Positions 44,180 to 51,528 of a stretch of DNA of 64,000 nucleotides are shown here, piece after piece; position 1 is the stretch's first letter, and each line of letters opens with the position of its first letter. Source of the stretch: Pseudomonadota bacterium (GTDB lineage: Bacteria; Pseudomonadota; Gammaproteobacteria; Steroidobacterales; Steroidobacteraceae); contig JAFEFN010000014.1 of the NCBI GenBank assembly GCA_018240525.1, positions 668,487 to 732,486 of the forward strand. Reading direction: 5' to 3'. Under the pieces are notes generated by a model. That model did no database searches. It had not been told where the DNA came from and was given only the letters and a program-made list of their open reading frames with translations. The position numbers were made by a program, and so were the translations under genes.

Positions 44180-45907
44180 TCAGCGAGCCGCCGGCAGCAG
44201 GTGATCGACCAGCAGCTGCAGGCGCCGCTCGCCCTGGTACTCGTTGATGTCGAGGCGGTACACCAGGTGCGCAAGCCCGGCCGGCGGCACGAACTCGGCG
44301 CCCTCCTCCACGTGGTTGAAGGCGATGGCGTCGAAGGCGCGCCCGGCGCCGGGCACCTCCACCCACATCTTCAGGTGGCGCGCGCCGATCAGGCGCGCGC
44401 TGCGGATGCTGAACACCCCATCGAAGCTCGGCTCCGGGAAGGCCTGGCCCCAGGGGCCGCCGGCGCGCAGGGCATGCGCGGTCTCCAGCGCGATCTCCGC
44501 CGGCTGAAGTTCGCCGTCGGTCTCGACGGTGTCGGTGGGCGGCGCGGTGGCCAGCCAGCGCGCCACCTCGGCATCGAAGGCGCGCGCGAAGGCATCCAGC
44601 TGCGCGCGCTCGAGCGTCAGCCCCGCCGCCATCGCATGTCCGCCGAAGCGGCTGATGAGCTGCGGGTGGCGCGCCGCGATCGCATCGAGCACGTCGCGGA
44701 TGTGCACGCCGGGCACCGAGCGCGCCGAGCCGCGCAGGGTCTGCGGATCCGCGAGCGCGAAGGCGATGACCGGGCGGCGCAGGCGCTCCTTGATGCGGCT
44801 GGCCACCAGGCCCACCACGCCCTGGTGCCAGGACTCCTCGAACAGCACCACGCCACTGCGCTCGAGTGCGCCGGGCTTCGGCTGGGTGAGCACGCGCACC
44901 GCCGCCTGGGCATCCTGCTGCATCTTCGCCTCGATGGTGCGCCGCTCCTGGTTGAGCTCGTCCAGCCGCCCGGCCAGGCGCTGCGCCTCGGCCGGGTCAT
45001 CCGTCAGCAGGCACTGGATGCCGATGCTCATGTCGTCGATGCGGCCGGCCGCGTTCAGCCGCGGCGCCACGCCGAAGGCGAGGTCGGCCGCGCTCAGGTT
45101 CTCCGGCGCGCGCCCCGCCAGGTCCAGCAGCGCACGGATCCCCGGCACGCAGCGCCGGGCGCGGATGCGCCGGAGGCCCTGCCAGACCAGGATGCGGTTG
45201 TTCGGATCGAGCGGCACCACGTCGGCCACGGTGCCCAGGGCCACCAGGTCGAGCAGCGGCGCCACCCCCGGGGTGGAGGCGTCGGCGAGGCCCGCCTCCT
45301 CCAGGCGCCGCCGCAGCGCGGCCATCACGTAGAAGGCGACGCCGACCCCTGCCAGGCAGCGGCTGCCGAAGCGGCTGCCGGCGAGGTTCGGGTTGACGAT
45401 GACGTTGGCGGCGGGCAGCTGCGCCCCGGGCAGGTGGTGGTCGGTGATCAGCACATCGATGCCGCGCGCGCGCGCGGCGGCGACGCCGGCGTTGCTGGAG
45501 ACCCCGTTGTCGACCGTGACGATGAGCGTGGGGGCGCGCTGCGCGCACAGCGCCACGATCTCGGGGGTGAGCCCGTAGCCGAACTCGAAGCGGTTCGGCA
45601 CCAGGAAGTCCACGTCCGCGAAGCCGAAGCCGCGCAGCGCCCGCACCATGAGGGCGCTGCTGGTGGCGCCGTCGGCGTCGAAGTCGCCGACGATGACGAT
45701 GCGCCCGTGGCGATGGCGCAGCAGCAGCTCGACCCCCTCGCCCAGCCCCTCGAGCGTGCCCACCGGCAGCAGCCGCTCGAGCGAGGTGTCCAGCTCGTGC
45801 GCGTGGCGTATGCCACGCGCGGCATACACCCGCCCGAGCACCGGGTGCAGCGGCCGCGCCGCCTCGATGCGCCCCTGCTGCGCGCGGCGCACGATGCGCA
45901 CGTTCAC
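44180..45907 (-). CDS. recJ: Single-stranded-DNA-specific exonuclease RecJ
   Basis: A 5'-3' exonuclease of recombination and mismatch repair. The 575-residue DHH-family protein has motif I VIVGDFDADGATSSAL, motif III ITDHHLPG and the DHHA1 region (RFGGHAMAAGLTL). A GTG start at 45907 overlaps the stop of the upstream RpfE-like gene (GTGA) and gives MNVRIVRR; length is as in E. coli (577). In Xanthomonas recJ and rpfE are also adjacent. Confidence 0.95.
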   Translation of the reverse strand: MNVRIVRRAQQGRIEAARPLHPVLGRVYAARGIRHAHELDTSLERLLPVGTLEGLGEGVELLLRHRHGRIVIVGDFDADGATSSALMVRALRGFGFADVDFLVPNRFEFGYGLTPEIVALCAQRAPTLIVTVDNGVSSNAGVAAARARGIDVLITDHHLPGAQLPAANVIVNPNLAGSRFGSRCLAGVGVAFYVMAALRRRLEEAGLADASTPGVAPLLDLVALGTVADVVPLDPNNRILVWQGLRRIRARRCVPGIRALLDLAGRAPENLSAADLAFGVAPRLNAAGRIDDMSIGIQCLLTDDPAEAQRLAGRLDELNQERRTIEAKMQQDAQAAVRVLTQPKPGALERSGVVLFEESWHQGVVGLVASRIKERLRRPVIAFALADPQTLRGSARSVPGVHIRDVLDAIAARHPQLISRFGGHAMAAGLTLERAQLDAFARAFDAEVARWLATAPPTDTVETDGELQPAEIALETAHALRAGGPWGQAFPEPSFDGVFSIRSARLIGARHLKMWVEVPGAGRAFDAIAFNHVEEGAEFVPPAGLAHLVYRLDINEYQGERRLQLLVDHLLPAAR

Positions 45908-46911
45908 CGCAGTCCCTCCATCCCCGGCCGGCCGCGGCGCCAGAACTGCCACCGGCTGCGCCGCCCGAGGCGGAAGCTGCGGTCGTTGGCGATGAGGCGC
46001 AGGGCCTCCAGGTGGCCCGCGCGCAGGGCCGCGAGCGCCGGCTGCAGGTAGCGCACGTCCAGCTGGGCGAGCGCCTCGGGGAAACCGGACCGGGCGGAGG
46101 GCTGCATGAACAGACCGACCTCGGCCACCAGCACCGTCGCCCCGGTGGCCGCCTCGGTCAGCGCACCGCCCTCGGGCGGCAGGCTCTGGCAGCTCAGGCC
46201 GCACATCTGCCACAGGCCGCGCACGTAGGCATCGAGCGCGAAGGCCCGCACGGGGGCGACCGCGGCGACCGCCGGGCGGCCGGCCCCCGCGCCGAGCGCG
46301 CCCCACGGCCACAGCGCGGTCAGCGGCACCGCGCGTGCCTGGTTGAGCGGGTGCGCGTGCAGCCACATCTCGGTCTCGGCCCAGGTGCGGCGCAGCCCGG
46401 CGGCCGCCGGACCGCGCGGCAGCGCCTCGTTCACGGCCTGCCCGGCCAGGCGCGCCGGCTCGCAGGTGGCGACCGCCTCGACCCCCGGGGTGAGCAGCAG
46501 CAGCTCGCGCGGGCTCGCCGGCACGAGCACGAAGCCCGAGCCGGCGAAGTCGCGCGCAAAGTCCTGCGCCAGCTGCCGCTGCTCCTCGGGGTGCAGGTAG
46601 AGCAGCCCGCGATGGTCCAGGTGCACGCGCGACATCCCGGCGCTCAGGTGCACCGGAACCGCCAGCCACAGGGTGCCCTGCGCCTGCGCAAGCTGCGGAT
46701 GCGCGGCCGCGGCGACGCGCGCCGGCGCGAGGGCGGCCAGGTCCGCCCGTCCCAGCCAGCCCGCCAGCCAGCTGCGCCAGCCCTGCGGCAGCGCCTCGCG
46801 GTGCCCGAAGCGCACGATCGGCTCAAGTCCCGGCAGCGCCACGGCCTGCGCGGCCGCGTCGGCGGACTCGGGCAGATACAGGTCGGGGATGACGATGACG
46901 AGTTCGCGCAC
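45904..46911 (-). CDS. RpfE-like protein
   Basis: A 335-residue cytoplasmic protein that resembles RpfE, a gene of the Xanthomonas rpf (regulation of pathogenicity factors) cluster, and lies between the Mth938-domain gene and recJ. It opens MRELVIVIPDLYLPE, the kind of strand-loop start of alkaline-phosphatase-superfamily folds, and has long Ala/Leu/Arg-rich helices, but no clear catalytic motif that I can name. Xanthomonas rpfE is adjacent to recJ, prfB and lysS as here. The rpfF, rpfC and rpfG genes for diffusible-signal-factor signalling are not in the window. The family assignment rests mainly on that synteny, and the molecular activity is unknown. Confidence 0.7.
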   Translation of the reverse strand: MRELVIVIPDLYLPESADAAAQAVALPGLEPIVRFGHREALPQGWRSWLAGWLGRADLAALAPARVAAAAHPQLAQAQGTLWLAVPVHLSAGMSRVHLDHRGLLYLHPEEQRQLAQDFARDFAGSGFVLVPASPRELLLLTPGVEAVATCEPARLAGQAVNEALPRGPAAAGLRRTWAETEMWLHAHPLNQARAVPLTALWPWGALGAGAGRPAVAAVAPVRAFALDAYVRGLWQMCGLSCQSLPPEGGALTEAATGATVLVAEVGLFMQPSARSGFPEALAQLDVRYLQPALAALRAGHLEALRLIANDRSFRLGRRSRWQFWRRGRPGMEGLR

Positions 46912-46931
46912 GGGCGCTATCGTACCTGCCC

Positions 46932-47303
46932 GTGAAGCTCACACTCGACAATGCCCCGGGAGCGAACCTCGTGCGCGGCTACTCGGCGCAGGGCATCCGC
47001 ATCGGCGAGCAGCTCCTCACGCACAGCTGCATCGTCACCGCCGAGCGGGTCGTCGCCGACTTCCCGCCGCAGAGCTTCGCGGAGTTCACCGTCGAACACC
47101 TGGGGCTGGTCCTCGGGCTCGCGCCGGAGCTGGTGCTGCTGGGCACCGGCCCGGTGCAGCAGTTCGCGGGGGCCGCGATGCGCGCGGCCTGTGCCGCGCG
47201 CGGCATCGGGCTCGAATCGATGGAACTCGGTGCGGCCTGCCGCACGTACAACGTTCTGGTCCAGGAGGAGCGGCGGGTGGCCGCGGCGCTGTTTCTGCGC
47301 TAG
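46932..47303 (+). CDS. Mth938-like (DUF498) domain protein
   Basis: A 123-residue protein of the Mth938/DUF498 family, related to mitochondrial NDUFAF3. Visible pattern: YSAQGIRIGEQLLTHSCIVTAERVVADFPP, LGLAPELVLLGTGPVQQF and LESMELGAACRTYNVLVQEERRVAAALFLR, which are the three conserved blocks. GTG start at 46932, 20 bp from the divergent RpfE-like gene. Bacterial function is unknown. The gene is followed within 28 bp by the left arm of the inverted repeat at 47331. Confidence 0.88.
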   Translation: MKLTLDNAPGANLVRGYSAQGIRIGEQLLTHSCIVTAERVVADFPPQSFAEFTVEHLGLVLGLAPELVLLGTGPVQQFAGAAMRAACAARGIGLESMELGAACRTYNVLVQEERRVAAALFLR

Positions 47304-47330
47304 CCCCGGTGCGGTGGGCCGGGGATCGGG

Positions 47331-47489
47331 GGAGGGTCACCGGCAGAAGACACGGGGGAAGGGTCAACCAACCAAACAATCATTCGAAGCTGACAGACTC
47401 GAACAACTGCACTGTTTTTCTTATTCGAGGGTTTTTGTTGCTTTTGTTTCGACGTCCCTCGTCCCCGTGTCTTCTGCCGGTCACCCTCC
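47331..47489. repeat. Long inverted repeat flanking AT-rich DNA, possible MITE or IS remnant
   Basis: The 27-bp left arm (47331-47357) and 27-bp right arm (47463-47489) are complementary at 26 of 27 positions (the single difference is within the GGTCACC/GGTGACC segment). They enclose 105 bp with conspicuously lower GC and runs of T and A. Partial complementarity extends inward (GAAGGGTC against GACGTCCCTC). No transposase frame lies between the arms. Such long inverted arms fit a miniature inverted-repeat element, a REPIN-like doublet, or a remnant of a larger element; no target-site duplication is obvious. I found no second copy in the window. Confidence 0.7.
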
Positions 47490-47770
47490 GTTCTGCCTGT
47501 CGTTGTTAGCAGACAGGGGAACGGATCTTAAGCTCGTTGCAGAAGCACCTGCAAGCTCGCTGAACTCCAAGGATTTTATGGCCGAGGCGAAGCCGTGTTC
47601 GCATCGCGAACACGCGTCGAAAAGGCTTGTTTTCCAGCCTTTTCCGCGCGGTCGATATGCATCCGGCGAAATATCGACTTATTTAGATGCTTAAAATCAG
47701 ATAGTTAAGCAACTATCATCATCTCGAATCGAGATTTAGTTCCATAGCACTTGCGCGCAGGGCCCTGATT
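47490..47770. other. AT-rich hairpin-rich intergenic island
   Basis: This stretch lies between the inverted repeat and the end of pcm. It contains several perfect stems in close order: CCTGTC 47496-47501 with GACAGG 47512-47517; 47594-47602 with 47606-47614 (9 bp, loop ATC); AAAAGGCT 47620-47627 with AGCCTTTT 47636-47643; GTCGATAT 47651-47658 with ATATCGAC 47671-47678; GATAGTT 47700-47706 with AACTATC 47711-47717; ATCTCGA 47721-47727 with TCGAGAT 47729-47735. Base composition differs strongly from the flanks. Function is not known. It may encode a structured RNA or be part of the mobile element next to it. Confidence 0.6.
47578..47694 (+). CDS. Possible small ORF inside the AT-rich island
   Basis: A 38-codon ORF starts at ATG 47578 with AAGGA 4 nt upstream, and would make a basic peptide beginning MAEAKPCSHREH and ending EISTYLDA. 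It has a good ribosome binding site, but its codons span three of the perfect hairpins, and no homology is recognisable. It could equally be a chance frame in a structured RNA. I report it because the start signal is good. Confidence 0.25.
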   Translation: MAEAKPCSHREHASKRLVFQPFPRGRYASGEISTYLDA

Positions 47771-48433
47771 TCAGGCCGTTCCGCCCAGGAGCGGGACGAA
47801 GGCCACCGGGCCGAGGGACTCGCGCTCGATGCGCTGGTCGCGGCGCGTGAAGCGGACCAGTTCCTGCTTGCCCTCCGGGCCGATCGGCACCAGCAGCCGG
47901 CCGCCGACCTTCAGCTGCTTGAGCAGCGTCTCCGGCACGGTCAGCGGGGCGGCCGCGACCAGGATGCCGTCGAAGGGCGCGTGCGCCTTCCAGCCGAGGG
48001 CCCCGTCACCGTGGCGGAAGCGCACGTTGCGGATGCCGAGTTCCTTCAGCCGCTGCCGGGCGCGCGCGTACAGCGGTTCGATGCGCTCGATGGTGTTCAC
48101 GTGCGCGACCAGCGGCGCCAGCACCGCGGTCTGGTAGCCGCAGCCGGTGCCGACCTCGAGCACGTTGTTGACCTCGCCGCCCTCGAGCAGCGCCTCGGTC
48201 ATGCGCGCGACGATGTAGGGCTGGGAGATGGTCTGCCCGAAGCCGATCGGCAGCGCGGTGTCCTCGTAGGCGCGGCTGCCGAGCGCCTCGTCCACGAAGA
48301 TGTGCCGCGGCACGTTGCGGATGCGCTCGAGGACCGCCGGGTTGCTGATGCCCTGCTCGCGCAGGCGCTGCACCAGCCGGTCGCGCGTGCGCGCCGAGGT
48401 CATGCCGATCCCTGCCAGGCGCACGTCAGCCAT
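47771..48433 (-). CDS. pcm: Protein-L-isoaspartate O-methyltransferase
   Basis: Repair enzyme that methylates isoaspartyl residues in aged proteins. The 220-residue protein has ALPIGFGQTISQPYIVARMTEAL, the SAM motif VLEVGTGCGYQTAVLA and FDGILVAAA, all diagnostic. The ATG at 48433 overlaps the surE stop by 8 bp; ATG at 48442 is an alternative, and neither has a clear ribosome binding site. surE-pcm is a classic pair. In many gammaproteobacteria nlpD and rpoS follow pcm, but here the AT-rich island does. Confidence 0.94.
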   Translation of the reverse strand: MADVRLAGIGMTSARTRDRLVQRLREQGISNPAVLERIRNVPRHIFVDEALGSRAYEDTALPIGFGQTISQPYIVARMTEALLEGGEVNNVLEVGTGCGYQTAVLAPLVAHVNTIERIEPLYARARQRLKELGIRNVRFRHGDGALGWKAHAPFDGILVAAAPLTVPETLLKQLKVGGRLLVPIGPEGKQELVRFTRRDQRIERESLGPVAFVPLLGGTA

Positions 48434-49184
48434 CGATGCCATCCAGCCAGCCGGCCACCACCGGGATCGCCGCGTGGCGCGTGAGGTCCACCTGCAGCGG
48501 CGTCACCGAGACGAAGCCCTGGGCGACGGTATCGAAGTCGGTGCCCGGACCGGCGTCCTGCTCCGCCCCGGCGGGCCCCACCCAGTAGACCGGCCGGCCG
48601 CGCGGGTCCTGCGCGCGCATCACCGCCGAGGAACGATGGCGGAAGCCCAGGCGGCTGGCGCGGAAGCCGCGCTGCAGGTTGCTCGGCAGGTCCGGCACGT
48701 TGACGTTGAGGATGAAGCGCTGGTCGAGCGGCTTCTTCAGCAGCTGCGCCACGAGCAGGCGGGCGATCTCGGCGGCGGCGGCGAAGTTGCCCCCGCCCGA
48801 CCCGGCGCTGCACAGCGAGACCGCGATCGTCGGCAGGCCGAGGAAGCGGCCCTCGACCGCGGCCGCCACCGTGCCCGAGTACAGCACGTCGTCGCCCAGG
48901 TTGGGGCCGTCGTTCACGCCCGAGACCACCATGTCGTGCTCGAAGTCGAAGAGCCCCGAGATCGCCAGGTGCACGCAGTCGGTCGGCGTGCCGGGCACGA
49001 AGTACACGCCCGGCTCGGCCTCGAACACGCGCAGCGGCACGTCCAGGGTCAGGGAGTTGCTGGCGCCGCTGCGGTTGCGGTCCGGGGCCACCACGGTCAC
49101 GGGTGCGAGTGTCGCGAGGGCCTCGCGCAGGCGGCGGATGCCTTCGGAGCGGTAGCCATCGTCGTTGCTGACCAGGATCTTCAC
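48426..49184 (-). CDS. surE: 5'/3'-nucleotidase SurE
   Basis: A 252-residue metal-dependent phosphatase acting on nucleoside monophosphates, expressed with pcm. The metal-binding motif MKILVSNDDGYRSEGI, the Ser/Asn region (NRSGASNSLT), SGVNDGPNLGDDVLYSGTVAAA and the Asp-containing loop are intact. The length is normal. The 324 bp upstream separate it from the divergent sulfotransferase gene. Confidence 0.97.
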   Translation of the reverse strand: MKILVSNDDGYRSEGIRRLREALATLAPVTVVAPDRNRSGASNSLTLDVPLRVFEAEPGVYFVPGTPTDCVHLAISGLFDFEHDMVVSGVNDGPNLGDDVLYSGTVAAAVEGRFLGLPTIAVSLCSAGSGGGNFAAAAEIARLLVAQLLKKPLDQRFILNVNVPDLPSNLQRGFRASRLGFRHRSSAVMRAQDPRGRPVYWVGPAGAEQDAGPGTDFDTVAQGFVSVTPLQVDLTRHAAIPVVAGWLDGIDG

Positions 49185-49508
49185 GTCGCTGCGGCGTTCG
49201 GGGGCGGGAAAAATCGAGGGCGTGACTATACTGGGTCCGGGGCACCCCTAGCATCACGCGTTTGGCCGCGCCGGCCTCGCGGGCGGCGCTGCACGGGGCG
49301 GGCTTGCTTTTTCGCAGGCTCTTGCGCCCGCGGGCGCACACCGCCCCGGACACCGGTCTCGCGCTGCGCGCGTGCGTGTGGCGCGGCGGCCGCCGCGGCC
49401 CGCCGGCAGGCCGCGGCGCGGGATTGCGATACCAACTTCACACCCTCCGGTGCGCCGGCGGCGACCGCTCGGGCAATGTGATGGCCGTCGCACAATCGCC
49501 CGGCAGAT
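49185..49508. other. Intergenic region between surE and the sulfotransferase gene
   Basis: No gene is supportable here. The only promoter-like element is TATACT on the plus strand at 49227-49232 (TATAGT on the minus strand), without a convincing -35 on either side. The rest is GC-rich, without repeats. The start of the sulfotransferase lacks a recognisable ribosome binding site. Confidence 0.4.
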
Positions 49509-50417
49509 ATGAAAAAATGCCGCTGGTCAGCGATGCGAATCATCCAGGGCGAGCACTTGCGCTATACCGAGCTCCAGATCAGCAGCGAACTTCTTGATCA
49601 GCCGGAATTCACCGATCGCCCCAGGAAGATCTTCATCTGCTCGACGCCGCGCAGCGGCAGTTACCTGCTGTGCCGGCAGATGATCAACGCCGGCCTCGGC
49701 GTGCCGCACGAGTACTTCAACCCGGTCGTCATGGAGCAGATGGCGCCGCGCCTGGGGCTCGAGGCCGACATCCGCGGCCTCACCTGGTGGCCGCGCAGCT
49801 GGAAGGATCGGCTGCTGCTGCGCCGCCGGGAGGATGGCGCGGCCGAGAGCGCCTTCCTGCGCAAGTACCTGCGCTTCCTCCTCAGCCGGCGCTGCCAGGG
49901 CGGCATCTTCGCCGCCAAGGTGCACTTCCGCGACTATCGCCGCACGCTCGACAACCCCATCGGCGATGAGCTGTTCAAGGATGCGCTGTTCATCCAGCTG
50001 TACCGCGAGGACATCCTCAAGCAGGCGGTCTCGGAGCACTTCGGGCAGCTGACGGGTCAGTGGGGCGTCGACGACTCGGTCACCACCCCGCCCGCGGCGA
50101 ACCCCAACTTCATGGACGCGGAGGCCATCGACCGCGCGCTGAACGACCTGTCCGAACAGGACCGCGGCTGGCGCGTGTTCTGCGCGCGCCGCGGCGTGGT
50201 GCCGCTGATCATCTCGTACGAGCGCCTGGTCGAGGAGCCCTTCTCCTTCCTCGAGGCGATCGCCCGGCGCGTGGGCATCGACCCGCTGACGCTGCGGCGC
50301 GGGTACAGCGAGACCGCGCCGCACCCGGCGACCAACCCGACGCAGCCGAGCAAGGGCGAAGTCGCCCGGCACTACCTTGCGGCCATGGCCGGCAGGCGCA
50401 GCGCCAGCCAGGCCTGA
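49509..50417 (+). CDS. Stf0-type sulfotransferase
   Basis: A 302-residue sulfotransferase. The 5'-phosphosulfate-binding loop is in FICSTPRSGSYLLCRQM (about residues 43-58), and the rest resembles the Stf0 family known for trehalose 2-sulfotransferase of mycobacteria (LIQLYREDILKQAVSE, the family's RD-x-K region, and PLIISYERLVEEP). PAPS is the expected donor; the acceptor is unknown. The ATG at 49509 is used, ATG at 49533 is possible. It heads a small group with a GT2 glycosyltransferase and a convergent polysaccharide deacetylase, suggesting sulfation of a surface polysaccharide. Confidence 0.82.
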   Translation: MKKCRWSAMRIIQGEHLRYTELQISSELLDQPEFTDRPRKIFICSTPRSGSYLLCRQMINAGLGVPHEYFNPVVMEQMAPRLGLEADIRGLTWWPRSWKDRLLLRRREDGAAESAFLRKYLRFLLSRRCQGGIFAAKVHFRDYRRTLDNPIGDELFKDALFIQLYREDILKQAVSEHFGQLTGQWGVDDSVTTPPAANPNFMDAEAIDRALNDLSEQDRGWRVFCARRGVVPLIISYERLVEEPFSFLEAIARRVGIDPLTLRRGYSETAPHPATNPTQPSKGEVARHYLAAMAGRRSASQA

Positions 50418-50511
50418 GACCCCGCACCCCGAGCGCTCCCTGACTTAACAGAACCACAGCCGTGCCCAGCGTCACTTACAGTTTGCAATACGAAGCCCGC
50501 GGAGCGCTGCG

Positions 50512-51528
50512 ATGGACCTGATCAGCGTGATCATGCCCACGCACAACGCGGCGCGGTGGGTGAGCGGCACCATCGACAGCCTGGCCGCGCAGACCTATCC
50601 GCACTTCGAACTCATCGTGGCGGACGATGGCTCCCAGGACGACACCGTCGCGGTCGTGCGCCGCAAGCTCGCGAACGGGTTCGGCAAGCCGTGGCAGATC
50701 CTCGAGCTCGGCCACAACCGCGGCCCGAGCGCGGCCCGCAACGCGGGACTGCGCGCCGCCCGGGGCAGCTGGGTGCAGTACCTGGACTGCGATGACTTCA
50801 TCGCGCCGTCCAAGTTCGAACTGCAGGCGGCCTACTGCCGGCAGGCCGCCGCGGACGTCGCGGCGGTGTACTCGCCCTGGGCGCAGTGCTACCTCGATGA
50901 CGACCAGGTCCGCGTGGTGGGCAAGATGTCGCAGCCCGACATGCAGGGGCGCGCGCCGGTCATGTGCCTGGTGGGCATGGACCGGGTGCTGCAGGGCGCC
51001 GCGCTCACGCGCCGCGCCACGCTCGAGCGGGTCGGCGGCTGGGACGAGGCGCTGCGGTTCTGGGAGTGCGAGGAGCTCACCTTCCGCCTGGCCAAGGCGG
51101 GACGCCTGGAGGGCGTGCCCTCCGCCGCGCCCCTGTACCTGTGGCGCCAGCACCGCGATCGCACCTACATCGGCGATGCCGCGGCGCGCTATCAGACGAT
51201 CCCGGTCGGCCTGAGCTGGATCGACCTGGTCCTGAAGGCCCTGGACCACCGCTCCATGGCCGAGGCCGGGCTCTCGGCGCGCGACCGCAAGGACATCCTG
51301 ACCTCCACCTCCTACTGGGCGCGCGAGCTGTTCCGGGTCGACCGGGCGGCATTCCGCCAGTTCCTCGCCAAGGCACGGCGGCTCGACCCGAAGATCGCAC
51401 CGGCCTACCCGCCGCTGATCGCCGCGCTGTCCCGCGTGGTCGGCTACGAGGCGGCCGAGTCGGTGGCCGACTTCGGCCAGCGGGCGAAGCTGTGCCTGCG
51501 CCGGCTGCGCGGACGCGGCCCGAGCTAG
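50512..51528 (+). CDS. GT2-family glycosyltransferase
   Basis: A 338-residue enzyme with a GT-A fold. MDLISVIMPTHNAARWVSGTIDSLAAQTYPHFELIVADDGSQDDT gives the nucleotide-sugar-binding start, NRGPSAARNAGLRAARGSWVQYLDCDDF contains the DxD-type motif (DCDD) for the divalent cation, and GWDEALRFWECEELTFRLAKAG is the acceptor-side ED motif. Sugar donor and acceptor cannot be predicted. The TAG stop overlaps the stop of the convergent deacetylase (CTAG). Confidence 0.88.
   Translation: MDLISVIMPTHNAARWVSGTIDSLAAQTYPHFELIVADDGSQDDTVAVVRRKLANGFGKPWQILELGHNRGPSAARNAGLRAARGSWVQYLDCDDFIAPSKFELQAAYCRQAAADVAAVYSPWAQCYLDDDQVRVVGKMSQPDMQGRAPVMCLVGMDRVLQGAALTRRATLERVGGWDEALRFWECEELTFRLAKAGRLEGVPSAAPLYLWRQHRDRTYIGDAAARYQTIPVGLSWIDLVLKALDHRSMAEAGLSARDRKDILTSTSYWARELFRVDRAAFRQFLAKARRLDPKIAPAYPPLIAALSRVVGYEAAESVADFGQRAKLCLRRLRGRGPS

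Noticed and set aside
47331..47740. Integron attC sites or a CRISPR array as an explanation for the hairpin island
   Set aside because: No GTTRRRY/RYYYAAC pair in the right geometry and no direct repeats with regular spacers; the structures are different stems, not copies of one.
47490..47740. A retron or group II intron RNA
   Set aside because: No reverse transcriptase gene is in the window, and the stems lack a recognisable retron or domain V pattern.
49226..49543. Small minus-strand ORF upstream of surE
   Set aside because: Arg/Ala-rich shadow of GC-rich DNA without a ribosome binding site or recognisable motif.
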